From NCBI RefSeq assembly GCF_006442965.1, contig NZ_VFWX01000009.1:1-64000 (forward strand): a stretch of DNA of 64,000 bases. The letters are read 5' to 3'. Below the pieces are notes generated by a model, which saw nothing but the letters and a program-made list of their open reading frames with translations, was not told the DNA's origin and did not search any database. Below are positions 1 through 8,989 of this stretch, one piece after another; the first letter of the stretch is position 1, and every line of letters begins with the position of its first letter. The translations under genes were made by a program, and so were the position numbers. This DNA is from Mesorhizobium sp. CU3 (GTDB lineage Bacteria; Pseudomonadota; Alphaproteobacteria; Rhizobiales; Rhizobiaceae).

Positions 1-55
1 CCGCCAGCCCCAAAACGCCACCCCCCCAGGCACGGGCGGCGCCGCGATTTTTTCC

Positions 56-1141
56 TCAAGCTTCGAACTGGCAGCTCGGCGTCGAGCGCGACAGCGCCTG
101 TTCGTCAGCGTCCATTTCCGCCTCGATGCCGTCGAACAGCGGCGTCGACATGTAGCGTTCGCCGGTGTCGGGCAGCATGCACAGGATCACAGCGCCGGCC
201 GGCGCCGTACCGGCGATCTGCCGCGCCACCGCGAAGGTGGCACCGCCGGAAATGCCGGTGAAGATGCCTTCCTGCTGTGCCAGCGCCTTCGCCCATTTGA
301 TGCCTTCAGGACCGGGGATCGGCCTGACCTCGTCGTAGTAGCGCTTGTCGATCGCCTCCTGCAGCACATTGGGGATGAAGTCCGGCGTCCAGCCCTGGAT
401 CGGATGCGGCTCGAAGGCCGGATGGCTGGCGGCCGGCGCGCCGCCGGCGCCGCGTTCCTGAACCTTGCCGCTGCCGATAAGCTGCGCGTTCGCCGGCTCG
501 GCGAGCACGATTTTGACCTCCGGCCGTTCGCGCCGCAGCACGCGGCCGACGCCGGCGACCGTGCCGCCCGTGCCGTAGCCGGTAACCAGATAGTCGAGAC
601 GCGACCCGGCGAAATCATTGATGATCTCGCGCGCCGTGGTCGCCTCGTGAATTGCGGCATTGGCTTCCGTCTCGAACTGGCGCGCCAGGAACCAGCCATT
701 CGCCTCGGCGAGTTCGACCGCCTTCTTGTACATGCCGAAACCCTTCTGGGCGCGCGGCGTCAGCACCACCTTGGCGCCGAGCATGCGCATCAGCTTGCGG
801 CGCTCGATGGAAAAGCTGTCGGCCATCGTCACCACCAGCGGATAGCCTTTTTGCGCGCAGACCATGGCAAGCCCGATGCCGGTATTGCCGCTGGTCGCCT
901 CGACCACCGTCTGGCCGGGCTTCAATTTGCCGCTGCGCTCGCCCTCCTCGATGATGTTGAGCGCCAGCCGATCCTTCACCGAGGCAGCTGGATTGAAGAA
1001 TTCGGCCTTCACATAGATCGTCGCATGGGCCGGGCCGAGATTGTTGATGCGGATCACCGGCGTGTCGCCGACCGTGTCCAGAATGCTGTCGAAAAGGCGG
1101 CCGCGTCCGGCCGTGGTTCTGATTTTCAACTGATGCAACAT
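56..1141 (-). CDS. cysK: Cysteine synthase A (O-acetylserine sulfhydrylase)
   Basis: This PLP enzyme makes L-cysteine from O-acetylserine and sulfide in the cytoplasm. The 361-residue product carries the lysine motif NPAASVKDR near residue 55, the substrate loop EATSGNTGIG near residue 85, and the glycine-rich phosphate loop GTGGTVAG near residue 190. It is longer than the usual 310-325 residues because of about 15 extra residues before the canonical FDSILDTVGDTP start and a tail of about 20 residues after the catalytic core. The ATG at 1141 follows a good GAGGAG site, so the extension looks real. The gene is divergent from the BTAD regulator, with 172 bp between them. Confidence 0.95.
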   Translation of the reverse strand: MLHQLKIRTTAGRGRLFDSILDTVGDTPVIRINNLGPAHATIYVKAEFFNPAASVKDRLALNIIEEGERSGKLKPGQTVVEATSGNTGIGLAMVCAQKGYPLVVTMADSFSIERRKLMRMLGAKVVLTPRAQKGFGMYKKAVELAEANGWFLARQFETEANAAIHEATTAREIINDFAGSRLDYLVTGYGTGGTVAGVGRVLRRERPEVKIVLAEPANAQLIGSGKVQERGAGGAPAASHPAFEPHPIQGWTPDFIPNVLQEAIDKRYYDEVRPIPGPEGIKWAKALAQQEGIFTGISGGATFAVARQIAGTAPAGAVILCMLPDTGERYMSTPLFDGIEAEMDADEQALSRSTPSCQFEA

Positions 1142-1313
1142 GGCTTTCTCCTCAATGTCCTCACGTACCGGTTACAAACCGGCAGTTTTGGCGGCGCGGT
1201 TTCGACACTTGGCCGCATTAGGGTTTGCTCGACCTGCCGCAAACGCGGCAACGGCGGCGTTCCGGCATGGAATGGGGCTGCCGGCTGCCTCCTGTCGCAT
1301 TTGGTGATAGATT

Positions 1314-3383
1314 ATGGACCAACTGGTGAGCGTTGGAGAAAGCGTGGAAACATACGTGGAATCCACCCGATCGCGCCTGGACGACGCCGCAGGCACTCTT
1401 TCCGTGCGGCTGCTCGGCAAGCTGGCGATCGTCCGTGACGGCACGCCCGTTAAATTGCCTTCCTCACGCAAGCTGCGTGCCCTGCTCGCCTATCTGGCGC
1501 TGGCGCCGCATCCGGTCAGCCGCAGCCGCCTGTGCGAACTTTTGTGGGATGTGCCCAACGACCCGCGCGGCGAACTCCGCTGGTGCCTGAGCAAGCTTCG
1601 CGGAGCGCTCGACGGCTCGGGCGTGCATCGGGTCGTCACCGACAGCGACACCGTGGCGCTGCGCCTTGCCGACATGAGCGTCGACGCCGTCGAGGCCGCC
1701 GCCGCGGTGGCGGAAGGCATCGACACGCTGGACATCGGGCAGTTGCGGGCACTCGCCGAACTCTTTGCTGGCGACTTCCTCGACGGGCTGGAACTCGACC
1801 GCAGCCCGGTCTTCACCAATTGGCTGACGGCGCAGCGCCGCCGTTTCTCGTCATGCCACGTTGCCGTTCTGGAGCACATCATCGGCCTGTTGCCGCCGGA
1901 AGCCGAGGAGGCTGCCGCCTATATCGACAAATGGCTGGAGCTAGCCCCCTTCGATGGGCGGGCGCATGTAGCGCTGCTGGAAAACCTGGCGCGGCGCGGA
2001 CAGATCGGCGCCGGCGAGGAACATCTTGCGGCCTCGGCCGAACTTTTCCACGCGGAGGAGTTGGAGTTCGCTCCGTTGCGCGACGCCTGGCAGGAGATAA
2101 AAGCCCGCCACTCCAGCGCAAGCATCGCGCCGTCACCGGCAAGCTCCGCGGCGCCCCAGTTCCCGATCGTCCCGGCCGAATCCGAACCGGCCGCGACCCG
2201 CCGCGCCTCGCTGGCGGTGATGCCTTTCGTTGAGATCGCAAGCACCGGTGGGGCGCGCGGCGGGCTGGCCGACGGCCTCACCCACGACATCATCACGCGG
2301 CTTGCCAAGCTGCGCGATTTCTTCGTCATCGCCCGAGGCTCGGTCTTCGCGCTGTCTGAAAAAGACATCGCGCCGGAAGACGCCGGGCGCAGGCTGCATG
2401 TCGACTATGTGGCGACGGGTTCGGTGCGCAGCTTTCTCGGCCGCGTCATCGTCTCGGTCGAGCTCGTCGAGGTGCGCACGGCAAGGATCGTCTGGGCCGA
2501 GACCTTCGAGCACAAGCCGGACGAGATCTTCGTCGTCATCGAGGATATCGGCAATAGCATCGTCTCCTCGATCGCTGCCGAGATCACCACGGTCGAGCGC
2601 AACCGCGCCATGCTGAAAGCGCCCAACTCGCTCAACGCCTGGGAGGCCTACCATCGCGGCCTCTGGCACATGTACCGCTTCACCCGCCAGGAGAACGAAT
2701 TGGCGCAGCAGTTCTTCAACGATGCGTTGAAGCTCGACCCGACATTCGCCCGCGCCTATGCCGGTCTCTCCTTCACCCATTGGCAGAACGCCTTCCAGCG
2801 CTGGGGCGACCGCGACCACGAGACCGGTCTTGCCTTCGAAACCGCCGGCCAGAGCCTGCTGGTCGACGACCGCAATCCCGCCGCCCACTGGGCGATGGGC
2901 CGCGCGCTGTGGCTGCGCGGCGAGCAGGACGGGTCGTTGCTGGAATTGTCGAAGGCCGTCGACCTCAGCCCGAATTTCGCGCTCGGCCACTACGCGCTGT
3001 CCTTCGTGCAGTCGCAGTCGGGCGACCCGCGCTCCGCGATCGGCTCGTCCGATCATTCGCGCCATCTCAGCCCCTTCGATCCGCTCTTGTTCGGCATGAT
3101 GGGCGCGCGCGCCATGGCGCATGCGAGGCTCGGCGAATTCGACGCAGCCGCCGAGTGGGCGCTCAAGGCGGCGGCGCGGCCCAATTCCCATGTCATCATC
3201 CTGGCGATCGTGGCGCATTGCCTGGCGCTCGCCGGCCGGCCGGACGAGGCGCGCAACTACGCCGCCAGGATCCGCAACACCTGGCCGGACTACCGCGCCG
3301 ACGATTTCATCGCCACCTTCCGCTTCGACAAGGATGGCGAAGCCATGTTCCGCAACGGCGCGAAGCTGATCGGATTGAATTGA
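1314..3383 (+). CDS. BTAD/SARP-type regulator with TolB-like and TPR domains
   Basis: This 689-residue protein has three visible parts. Residues ~28-130 form a winged-helix region typical of SARP/BTAD regulators (SVRLLGKLAIVRDG, then LRALLAYLALAPHPVSR). Residues ~135-260 resemble the BTAD helical repeat domain. Residues ~300-395 contain LAVMPF...GLADGLTHDIITRLAKL, as in the TolB-like segment of CadC/adenylate-cyclase-like proteins. TPR-like helices (for example LDPTFARAYAGLSFTHWQ) fill the C-terminus. I see no cyclase or kinase motif and no clear membrane segment, so a soluble transcription factor is the best inference. Its targets are unknown; divergent cysK and the downstream sulfur enzyme on the opposite strand are possible. 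Confidence 0.8.
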   Translation: MDQLVSVGESVETYVESTRSRLDDAAGTLSVRLLGKLAIVRDGTPVKLPSSRKLRALLAYLALAPHPVSRSRLCELLWDVPNDPRGELRWCLSKLRGALDGSGVHRVVTDSDTVALRLADMSVDAVEAAAAVAEGIDTLDIGQLRALAELFAGDFLDGLELDRSPVFTNWLTAQRRRFSSCHVAVLEHIIGLLPPEAEEAAAYIDKWLELAPFDGRAHVALLENLARRGQIGAGEEHLAASAELFHAEELEFAPLRDAWQEIKARHSSASIAPSPASSAAPQFPIVPAESEPAATRRASLAVMPFVEIASTGGARGGLADGLTHDIITRLAKLRDFFVIARGSVFALSEKDIAPEDAGRRLHVDYVATGSVRSFLGRVIVSVELVEVRTARIVWAETFEHKPDEIFVVIEDIGNSIVSSIAAEITTVERNRAMLKAPNSLNAWEAYHRGLWHMYRFTRQENELAQQFFNDALKLDPTFARAYAGLSFTHWQNAFQRWGDRDHETGLAFETAGQSLLVDDRNPAAHWAMGRALWLRGEQDGSLLELSKAVDLSPNFALGHYALSFVQSQSGDPRSAIGSSDHSRHLSPFDPLLFGMMGARAMAHARLGEFDAAAEWALKAAARPNSHVIILAIVAHCLALAGRPDEARNYAARIRNTWPDYRADDFIATFRFDKDGEAMFRNGAKLIGLN

Positions 3384-3396
3384 TCCTCACAGGGCT

Positions 3397-4434
3397 TCAA
3401 TGCATCAGCGGCCCGCTGGCCTTGCGCCAGGCGTCGATGCCGCCCTGGATGTGGCGGGCGCTGGAAATGCCGACATCCTGCGCCGCCTGGACCGCCATCG
3501 CCGAACGCTCGCCGAAGGCGCAGTAGAACAGCAACTGCTTGGCCGTCGACTTGGCCAGCTCATGCAGCATGCCGCCGGCCATGATGTTCTCCTGCAGCCG
3601 CCCATAGGGCAGATGGATCGCGCCGGGGATGATGCCGTGGCGCTCGCGCTCGGACTGCTCGCGCAGATCGATCAGCGCCACGTCCGGCCGCCCGACCAGC
3701 GCTTGCGCCTGTTCGGCGCTCACCGCCCAGCCACGCGACGCGATGTCTTCCTGATGCAGCCCGACCTTCATGTTGGCCGGCACCGCCACGTCCATCATTT
3801 TCGGGTTGGACAGGTTCAGATTGTTCATGATGTTCACATATTCGTCGACCGACTTCACCTGCAGGCGCGGGTTGAAGGCTTTCTCCTCGCCGATCGTCGA
3901 GACGGTCTCGCCCTTATAGTCATGCGCCGGGAAGATCATCGTCTCGTCAGGCAGTTTCAGCAGCCGGCCGAAGATCGATTCATATTGCTGGCGCGGATCG
4001 CCGTTCTGGAAGTCGGTGCGGCCGGTGCCGCGGATGAGCAGCGTGTCGCCGGTAAAGACCCGGTCCGGCAGGATGAAGCTGTAGGAATCGTCGGTATGGC
4101 CGGGCGTATAGATAACGTCGAGCGCCAGCCCCTCGATGGCGAGCTTGTCGCCGTCGGCAAGCCGCATAGAGACCACGTCAGCCTTGGTCTGCTCGCCCAT
4201 GACGGTCACGCAGTGCGTCTTGTCGCGAAGCGCGCCGAGGCCGGTGATGTGATCGGCATGAAGGTGTGTGTCGACCGCCTTGACCAGCCTGAGATCGAGC
4301 TCGTTGACCAGTTGCAAATAGCGCTCGACCTTCTCCAGCACCGGATCGATGATCAGCGCCTCGCCGCCGCGCCGGCTGGCGAGCAGGTAGGAATAGGTGC
4401 CCGACACGGAATCGAAGAGCTGACGGAAGATCAT
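3397..4434 (-). CDS. blh: MBL-fold persulfide dioxygenase-like/rhodanese fusion (Blh type)
   Basis: The 345-residue protein joins an N-terminal metallo-beta-lactamase domain (THLHADH, H57/H59/D61/H62) of the ETHE1 persulfide dioxygenase type to a C-terminal rhodanese domain with active-site C305 in the loop CAFGERSA. The architecture matches Blh of plant-associated alphaproteobacteria, which is controlled by the sulfide-sensing ArsR repressor BigR and helps detoxify sulfide. No bigR gene is seen next to it. The family start MIFRQLFD (4434) is preferred; in-frame ATGs at 4455 and 4476 would add up to 14 residues. Two copies of a 16-bp repeat lie just upstream. Confidence 0.88.
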   Translation of the reverse strand: MIFRQLFDSVSGTYSYLLASRRGGEALIIDPVLEKVERYLQLVNELDLRLVKAVDTHLHADHITGLGALRDKTHCVTVMGEQTKADVVSMRLADGDKLAIEGLALDVIYTPGHTDDSYSFILPDRVFTGDTLLIRGTGRTDFQNGDPRQQYESIFGRLLKLPDETMIFPAHDYKGETVSTIGEEKAFNPRLQVKSVDEYVNIMNNLNLSNPKMMDVAVPANMKVGLHQEDIASRGWAVSAEQAQALVGRPDVALIDLREQSERERHGIIPGAIHLPYGRLQENIMAGGMLHELAKSTAKQLLFYCAFGERSAMAVQAAQDVGISSARHIQGGIDAWRKASGPLMH

Positions 4435-4486
4435 TCGCGATGTACCCCGCTGCATTTTTGCACCGCCGAGCGACATCCGCGCGGCG

Positions 4487-4530
4487 GCAATATCCTACCG
4501 CATCCCCCTGCGGAGCAATATCCTACCGCA
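4487..4530 (-). promoter_or_regulatory. Tandem 16-bp direct repeat, candidate operator of blh
   Basis: Two identical copies of GCAATATCCTACCGCA lie at 4487-4502 and 4515-4530, 28 bp apart start to start, 53-96 bp upstream of the preferred blh start. Identical spaced copies in a promoter region suggest an operator. Assignment to BigR or another sulfur-responsive repressor is inference from the gene it precedes. Confidence 0.5.
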
Positions 4531-4593
4531 CCTCTGGTCGGAATCGGAATGGATTTCGAAAAATATGTGCTGGAACCGAGATTGCCAGGTGCC

Positions 4594-6630
4594 TCAGAAA
4601 GCCTTGCTGAGACGGGCCTCACCCCGGACGGTGAAGGCATCGTCGCTTCCGTAGCCGGCCTCGAAGCCGGCATTGAGGGTCATGCCTTGCCCCACCTCGG
4701 CCGCGACGTCCGCCCCTGCAAAGCCGCGCAGCACCATTTTCTTGCCGCCGGCGGCAAAAGAGATGTCTTGGCCAAGCAGCGTCGCGGACACGTCGTCGCT
4801 GTCTTGGGCGATTGCGTCGATCCCTGCTCGCAGTGTGGTCTGCCAGGTCTGGCCCCGCGTGCTGACGGGCGTCAGGGCCAGCGCAAGCTGGCCACGCGCC
4901 TCGAAGACGTTGACGCCGCGCCGCGAAACCGAAAGATCACCGGCGGAACCGGTCTCCTCGTAGCTATCGATGAAGAGCCCCGCGTAGCGCAATCGCACGC
5001 TGGGTATCAGCGTGCCCGCCGCGACCGGCAGCCTTATGCCTAGCGTCACCGACGGGCTGAGGAAGACGCCGTTGAAATCGGCTCGCGCCGTCTCGATGCC
5101 GCCAAGCACCTGATTGTTCGCGACGTAGCGGCGGCTGCGCTCCTGTAGGACGCCGGCAATGAACGTCGCGTCGGCGAAACGGGCTCCGCCGTCATAGCCG
5201 AGATAGCCGCCCGCAAACACACTGCGGTGGACGATCTCCTGCGCGTCGTCGTCGACTTCGGTCGATCCGACGGCGCCTCCGAGAAACACGCCGCCCAGGA
5301 AGCCGTCGCCCGAGCGCCTCTCGGCGCCGGCGACGATGCCGCCCAGCGCCTGGCTGAATCCCGCCACTGCGCCGGAGCCGCCTTGGGAGCGTATCCCGCC
5401 AAATGTCGAGATCCAGGCGTCTAGTCCATTACGCGGCGCGGCCAAGTCGTCGCTCGCTGCGCCCATACGCGCCTCGGCGGCACCGGCTATGCCGCCGACA
5501 AGGTCTTCGACCAGCGGTGCGCTGCTCGCAAATCCGGTGATATCCCCCACCGCCACGCTGTCGCCGCTGGTCACGAACGGCCGGCCGCCGGTCAGGATGG
5601 TTTGCGGTAGCCCGCTCCCTGAAAAACTCATGACGGCATTCAGCGCGGGGCCGAAGGTCACGGTGTTACCGCCGCCGGAAAAGACGATCGGCCCCTGTAT
5701 AGCCGTCCCGCCCAAAAGGTTGAGCGTCGCGTCGGGTGCGCCGAAATAGATGGCGACACTCTGGTCGCTGAAGACGCGACCGGAATTGGTGATGGCGGAG
5801 TTGCTGCCCTGGGCGGCAATGCCCACGCCACCGACACCCTCGACGATGACCGAACCGGAATTGGTGATCGCTGCGTTGCCGAACAGTGTAGCTATGCCGG
5901 TCGAGGCCGTACCGAAGACGTCGACCGTGCCGCCGTTGGCAATTGCGATGTCGTTGCCACCGGCGCCGATGCCGATGGAAGCCAGCCCCGACACTGTGAT
6001 CGACCCGGAATTGTCGAGCCGAAGACCGTTGTTCTGCCAGAGGATCCCCCCGGCGGCGACGCCGTAGGCCTCGATCGAGCCGCTGTTGACGACCACAAGG
6101 TCAGGCCCATCGCCGATTATGCCTGCCGCGGCCGTGCCGGAAACACCGATGAAGCCGTGGTTGTCGACACGCCCGCCCGCGGCATCGCTGATGATCCCGT
6201 ATGTGGCGACGCCAAGGGCTTCGATCGTGCCGTTGTTCACGATGCGCGCATTGTCGCCTTCAGACAGTATTGCGATGGAGCCGTCGCCAATGGCCAGGAT
6301 GCCTCCGTCGTTCAGGATGCTGGCGTTGGCACCTTGCGAATGCGCGTTGACGGCGCCGCCGCCCAACGTTTCGATCAGCCCGTAATTGGTGAGCTTCTGG
6401 GTCGAGCCGAGCATCCGCACGGCATCGACGCCGGCGCCGAATGTTTCGATCGCTCCTGTCTGGCTGACGGTGCCGGTGTCGCCCGCTCCCGTCATCGTCT
6501 GCTGGCCGGCGGTGACACCATTCCCGATAACAAAGCTTTGGGAAAACGCCGTGCCGCTTCCAAGCGGGACGGTGACGAAAATCGACAGCGCAAGCGCGCC
6601 TGGAACCCTTGTGCGCGGCGTCGGCATCAC
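4594..6630 (-). CDS. Autotransporter with C-terminal outer-membrane beta-barrel
   Basis: A 678-residue type V secretion protein. It has a signal peptide (about residues 1-30, ending GTAFSQS), a glycine- and asparagine-rich passenger to about residue 340 built from repeated short strands of the form I-x-N-x-G-S/T-I-x-x-x-G, and a barrel from about residue 400 ending ARLSKAF. The terminal Phe is the usual signal for outer-membrane assembly. The passenger reads like a beta-helix and contains no obvious protease or esterase triad, so it is probably a surface adhesin. The start is ambiguous: GTG at 6630 is followed directly by ATG, and AAGGGG is only 2-3 nt from the ATG. Confidence 0.85.
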   Translation of the reverse strand: MMPTPRTRVPGALALSIFVTVPLGSGTAFSQSFVIGNGVTAGQQTMTGAGDTGTVSQTGAIETFGAGVDAVRMLGSTQKLTNYGLIETLGGGAVNAHSQGANASILNDGGILAIGDGSIAILSEGDNARIVNNGTIEALGVATYGIISDAAGGRVDNHGFIGVSGTAAAGIIGDGPDLVVVNSGSIEAYGVAAGGILWQNNGLRLDNSGSITVSGLASIGIGAGGNDIAIANGGTVDVFGTASTGIATLFGNAAITNSGSVIVEGVGGVGIAAQGSNSAITNSGRVFSDQSVAIYFGAPDATLNLLGGTAIQGPIVFSGGGNTVTFGPALNAVMSFSGSGLPQTILTGGRPFVTSGDSVAVGDITGFASSAPLVEDLVGGIAGAAEARMGAASDDLAAPRNGLDAWISTFGGIRSQGGSGAVAGFSQALGGIVAGAERRSGDGFLGGVFLGGAVGSTEVDDDAQEIVHRSVFAGGYLGYDGGARFADATFIAGVLQERSRRYVANNQVLGGIETARADFNGVFLSPSVTLGIRLPVAAGTLIPSVRLRYAGLFIDSYEETGSAGDLSVSRRGVNVFEARGQLALALTPVSTRGQTWQTTLRAGIDAIAQDSDDVSATLLGQDISFAAGGKKMVLRGFAGADVAAEVGQGMTLNAGFEAGYGSDDAFTVRGEARLSKAF

Positions 6631-6736
6631 CCCTTAGCGCATGGGCACGCAACAGGTGGATTCTGCGCCTGACGGGAGCGAAATACAAGCCGCAGGGACC
6701 GCGCCCAGACCGAGGTCCGGGCGCCTGTGAGAGGCC

Positions 6737-7918
6737 CTACCGCCTCAGCACCGCGCTCAGCACATCGCGAATGCCGATCGCGCCGACGAAGCGGGAGCCT
6801 TCGTCGAACAGCGCCACCGGCGCCGTCTGCGAGCGGTGCATGGCGAGCATCACCGTCTTCAGCGGCGTGCCGGGATTTGCCCAGAACACCTGGGCGCCTT
6901 CTTCCGGCTGGCCCTCGACATCGGCGCAGGACACCCACACCGCCGGCTTGCCGTCGCGCTCGGCCGCCGCCACCAGCCCGTGCTCGTCGATCTTGAAGCG
7001 CGTCGTCTTGCGCCGGTCGAGCCATACCCAACCGTCCTCGCCCTGCTCCAGGTCGCGGCGGTCGCGCATCACGTTCCAGGCCGTCAGCACCGACAGCGGA
7101 TTCACATTGGCGATGAAGTCGCGGACATAGTCGTTGGCGGGCCTCAGAACGATGTCCTCCGGCGCGCCGGTCTGGACGATGCGGCCGCCTTCCATGATGG
7201 TGATGTGGCTGCCGATCTTGAGCGCTTCCTCGAGGTCGTGGCTGACGAAGATGATGGTCTTCTTAAGCTCCGCCTGCAGCTGCAAGAGTTCGTCCTGCAG
7301 CTTGGTGCGGATCAGCGGATCGAGCGCCGAGAACGGCTCGTCCATCAACAGGATCGGCGCCTCGGTGGCGAAGGCGCGGGCGAGACCGACGCGCTGCTGC
7401 ATGCCGCCGGAAAGCTCATGCGCGTATTTCTTCGACCATTGGTCGAGATTGACCAGTTTGAGCTGCCGGTGCACGCGCTCCTTGCGCTCCGCGTCCGGGA
7501 CGCCGGCAAGCTCGAGGCCGAAGCCAACATTTTCCTCGACGGTGCGCCACGGCAACAGGCCGAACTGCTGGAACACCATCGCCACCTGCTTCTGGCGCAG
7601 CCGCCGCAAGGTCGCCTCGTCGCAGGTGACGACATCGACCGTGCGGTCGCCGTCCTTGACCAGCACCTGGCCGCGCGACACCACATTGAGCCGGTTGACG
7701 GCGCGAAGCAGTGTCGACTTGCCGGAGCCCGACAGGCCCATCAGCACCGAGATCTCGCCCTCATGCACGGTCAGGCTGGCGCCGGCGCACCCAAGCACGT
7801 TGCCGGTCTTTTCGAGGATTTCGGCGCGGCTCGCGCCCTTGTCGATCAGTGCCAGCGAACCGGCCTGGTCGGAGCCGAAAACGATATCGACGTTCTTGAA
7901 GTCAACCGCGACGGTCAT
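6737..7918 (-). CDS. choV: Choline/glycine betaine ABC transporter ATP-binding protein
   Basis: ATPase subunit (393 residues) of a ProV-type importer. Visible motifs are Walker A GLSGSGKST, the signature LSGGMQQRVGLARA, Walker B ILLMDEPFSALDP and the H-loop VSHDLEEA. The C-terminal ~100 residues after the nucleotide-binding domain form the CBS-like regulatory region usual in this family. Its ATG overlaps the stop of the permease gene by 4 bp, which implies translational coupling. Choline is named as substrate because of the linked binding protein. Confidence 0.92.
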   Translation of the reverse strand: MTVAVDFKNVDIVFGSDQAGSLALIDKGASRAEILEKTGNVLGCAGASLTVHEGEISVLMGLSGSGKSTLLRAVNRLNVVSRGQVLVKDGDRTVDVVTCDEATLRRLRQKQVAMVFQQFGLLPWRTVEENVGFGLELAGVPDAERKERVHRQLKLVNLDQWSKKYAHELSGGMQQRVGLARAFATEAPILLMDEPFSALDPLIRTKLQDELLQLQAELKKTIIFVSHDLEEALKIGSHITIMEGGRIVQTGAPEDIVLRPANDYVRDFIANVNPLSVLTAWNVMRDRRDLEQGEDGWVWLDRRKTTRFKIDEHGLVAAAERDGKPAVWVSCADVEGQPEEGAQVFWANPGTPLKTVMLAMHRSQTAPVALFDEGSRFVGAIGIRDVLSAVLRR

Positions 7919-8769
7919 TTCTTGCCTCCCACGCCGATGCGCGTCATCCGGTCGAGCACGATGGCGAGCACGACGATGGCGAGGCCCGCCTCAAGACCGA
8001 GATCGATGCGGCGCGAACCCAGCGCGCGGTTGATTTCCGTGCCGAGGCCGCCGGCGCCGATCAGCGCCGCGAACACCACCATCGACAGGGACAGCATGAT
8101 CGATTGCGTCAGCCCCGCCATGATGGTGGGCAGCGCCGAGGGCAGTTCCACCTTCCACAGAAGCTGGCGCTTGGTGGCGCCGAACGCCTCGCCGGCCTCG
8201 ATGATCGCCTTGGGAACCGAAACCACGCCGAGATGGGTGAGCCGCACGGCCGTCGGGATGACGAAGATGATGGTGACGATCAGGCCGGGTGCGTTGCCGA
8301 GACCGAACAGGGTGAGCACCGGGATCAGGTAGACGAAGGTCGGCAGCGTCTGCATCAGGTCGAGCACCGGCAGCATGACGCGGTAGACCTTCGGCTTGTG
8401 CGCGGCCCAGATGCCGAGCGGCACGCCGATGGCCATGGCCGCCGCCGCCGCGGCGACCACCAGAACCAGGGTCTGCACCGTCTGCTTCCACAGGTTCTGG
8501 TTGATGATGAAGATCAGGCCGAGGAAGACGCCGATGGCGAGCGGCCGCGAGCGCTGCAGCAGCCAGGCGACGATGGCGATGATCAGTGCCAGAAGCACCG
8601 GCGGCACCATCAAAAACAGATCGACCAGCCCGTTTAGGATGAAATTGAGGCCGTTGGAAAACGCCCGGAAGATGGTGTCGAAATTGTCCGTGAGGAAGCC
8701 GAAGAACGCCTTGCCCCATGGCCCGATGGGAATCTTGTAGTCGGTCAGCAGTTTCGAAATCGGATCCAT
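7915..8769 (-). CDS. choW: Choline/glycine betaine ABC transporter permease
   Basis: ProW-family inner-membrane permease (284 residues) with several hydrophobic segments (for example LILNGLVDLFLMVPPVLLAL and LVLVVAAAAAAMAIGVPLGI). The cytoplasmic EAA-like loop, which contacts the ATPase, is EAGEAFGATKRQLLWKVELP. It lies between choX upstream and choV downstream on the same strand. The 220-bp gap to choX holds a dispersed repeat and a hairpin terminator, so permease expression probably depends on readthrough from choX or on its own promoter. Confidence 0.92.
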   Translation of the reverse strand: MDPISKLLTDYKIPIGPWGKAFFGFLTDNFDTIFRAFSNGLNFILNGLVDLFLMVPPVLLALIIAIVAWLLQRSRPLAIGVFLGLIFIINQNLWKQTVQTLVLVVAAAAAAMAIGVPLGIWAAHKPKVYRVMLPVLDLMQTLPTFVYLIPVLTLFGLGNAPGLIVTIIFVIPTAVRLTHLGVVSVPKAIIEAGEAFGATKRQLLWKVELPSALPTIMAGLTQSIMLSLSMVVFAALIGAGGLGTEINRALGSRRIDLGLEAGLAIVVLAIVLDRMTRIGVGGKK

Positions 8770-8784
8770 CTTCCCCTCTTATGC

Positions 8785-8886
8785 CAGAGCGTTTCACCGT
8801 TTGATGGAAACGGCGGACCGCTCTATCTCTTTGTTTTTACGCAATTCCGGACGGAAAACCGCCAACACTTTTCCTGGAATTGCTCT
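8785..8886. repeat. Dispersed ~102-bp palindromic repeat, family A, copy 1
   Basis: The copy lies in the choX-choW spacer in the orientation opposite to the copies at 19970-20071 and 48331-48430. Shared blocks, read on the minus strand here, are AGAGCAATTCCAGGAAAAGT, a small hairpin ACGGTTTTCCGT-like core, GGAATTGCG and a terminal hairpin of the form GCCGTTTCC...GGAAACGG. The ends AGAGC and GCTCT form a terminal inverted repeat. This is the size and structure of RIME-like elements reported in rhizobia. Confidence 0.85.
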
Positions 8887-8925
8887 CGCCGCGCTTGCCG
8901 CACGGTCATCTTCTCACAGGATATG

Positions 8926-8959
8926 AAAAAGGGCAGCCTTTTCTACTGGCTGCCCTCTT
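8926..8959 (-). terminator. Intercistronic intrinsic terminator after choX
   Basis: On the minus strand GGGCAGCC, a 9-nt loop and GGCTGCCC are followed by TTTTTC. The hairpin starts about 30 nt after the choX stop and before choW. It should end part of the transcripts and so give more binding protein than membrane subunits. Confidence 0.75.
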
Positions 8960-8989
8960 CCGGATGATCATTCCGGACTCAAAGCCGGC

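Noticed and set aside
2133..3218. Long minus-strand frame opposite the BTAD/TPR gene
   Set aside because: It is antisense to a gene with clear domains, and its translation is Arg/Asp-rich low-information sequence, as expected from a high-GC shadow frame.
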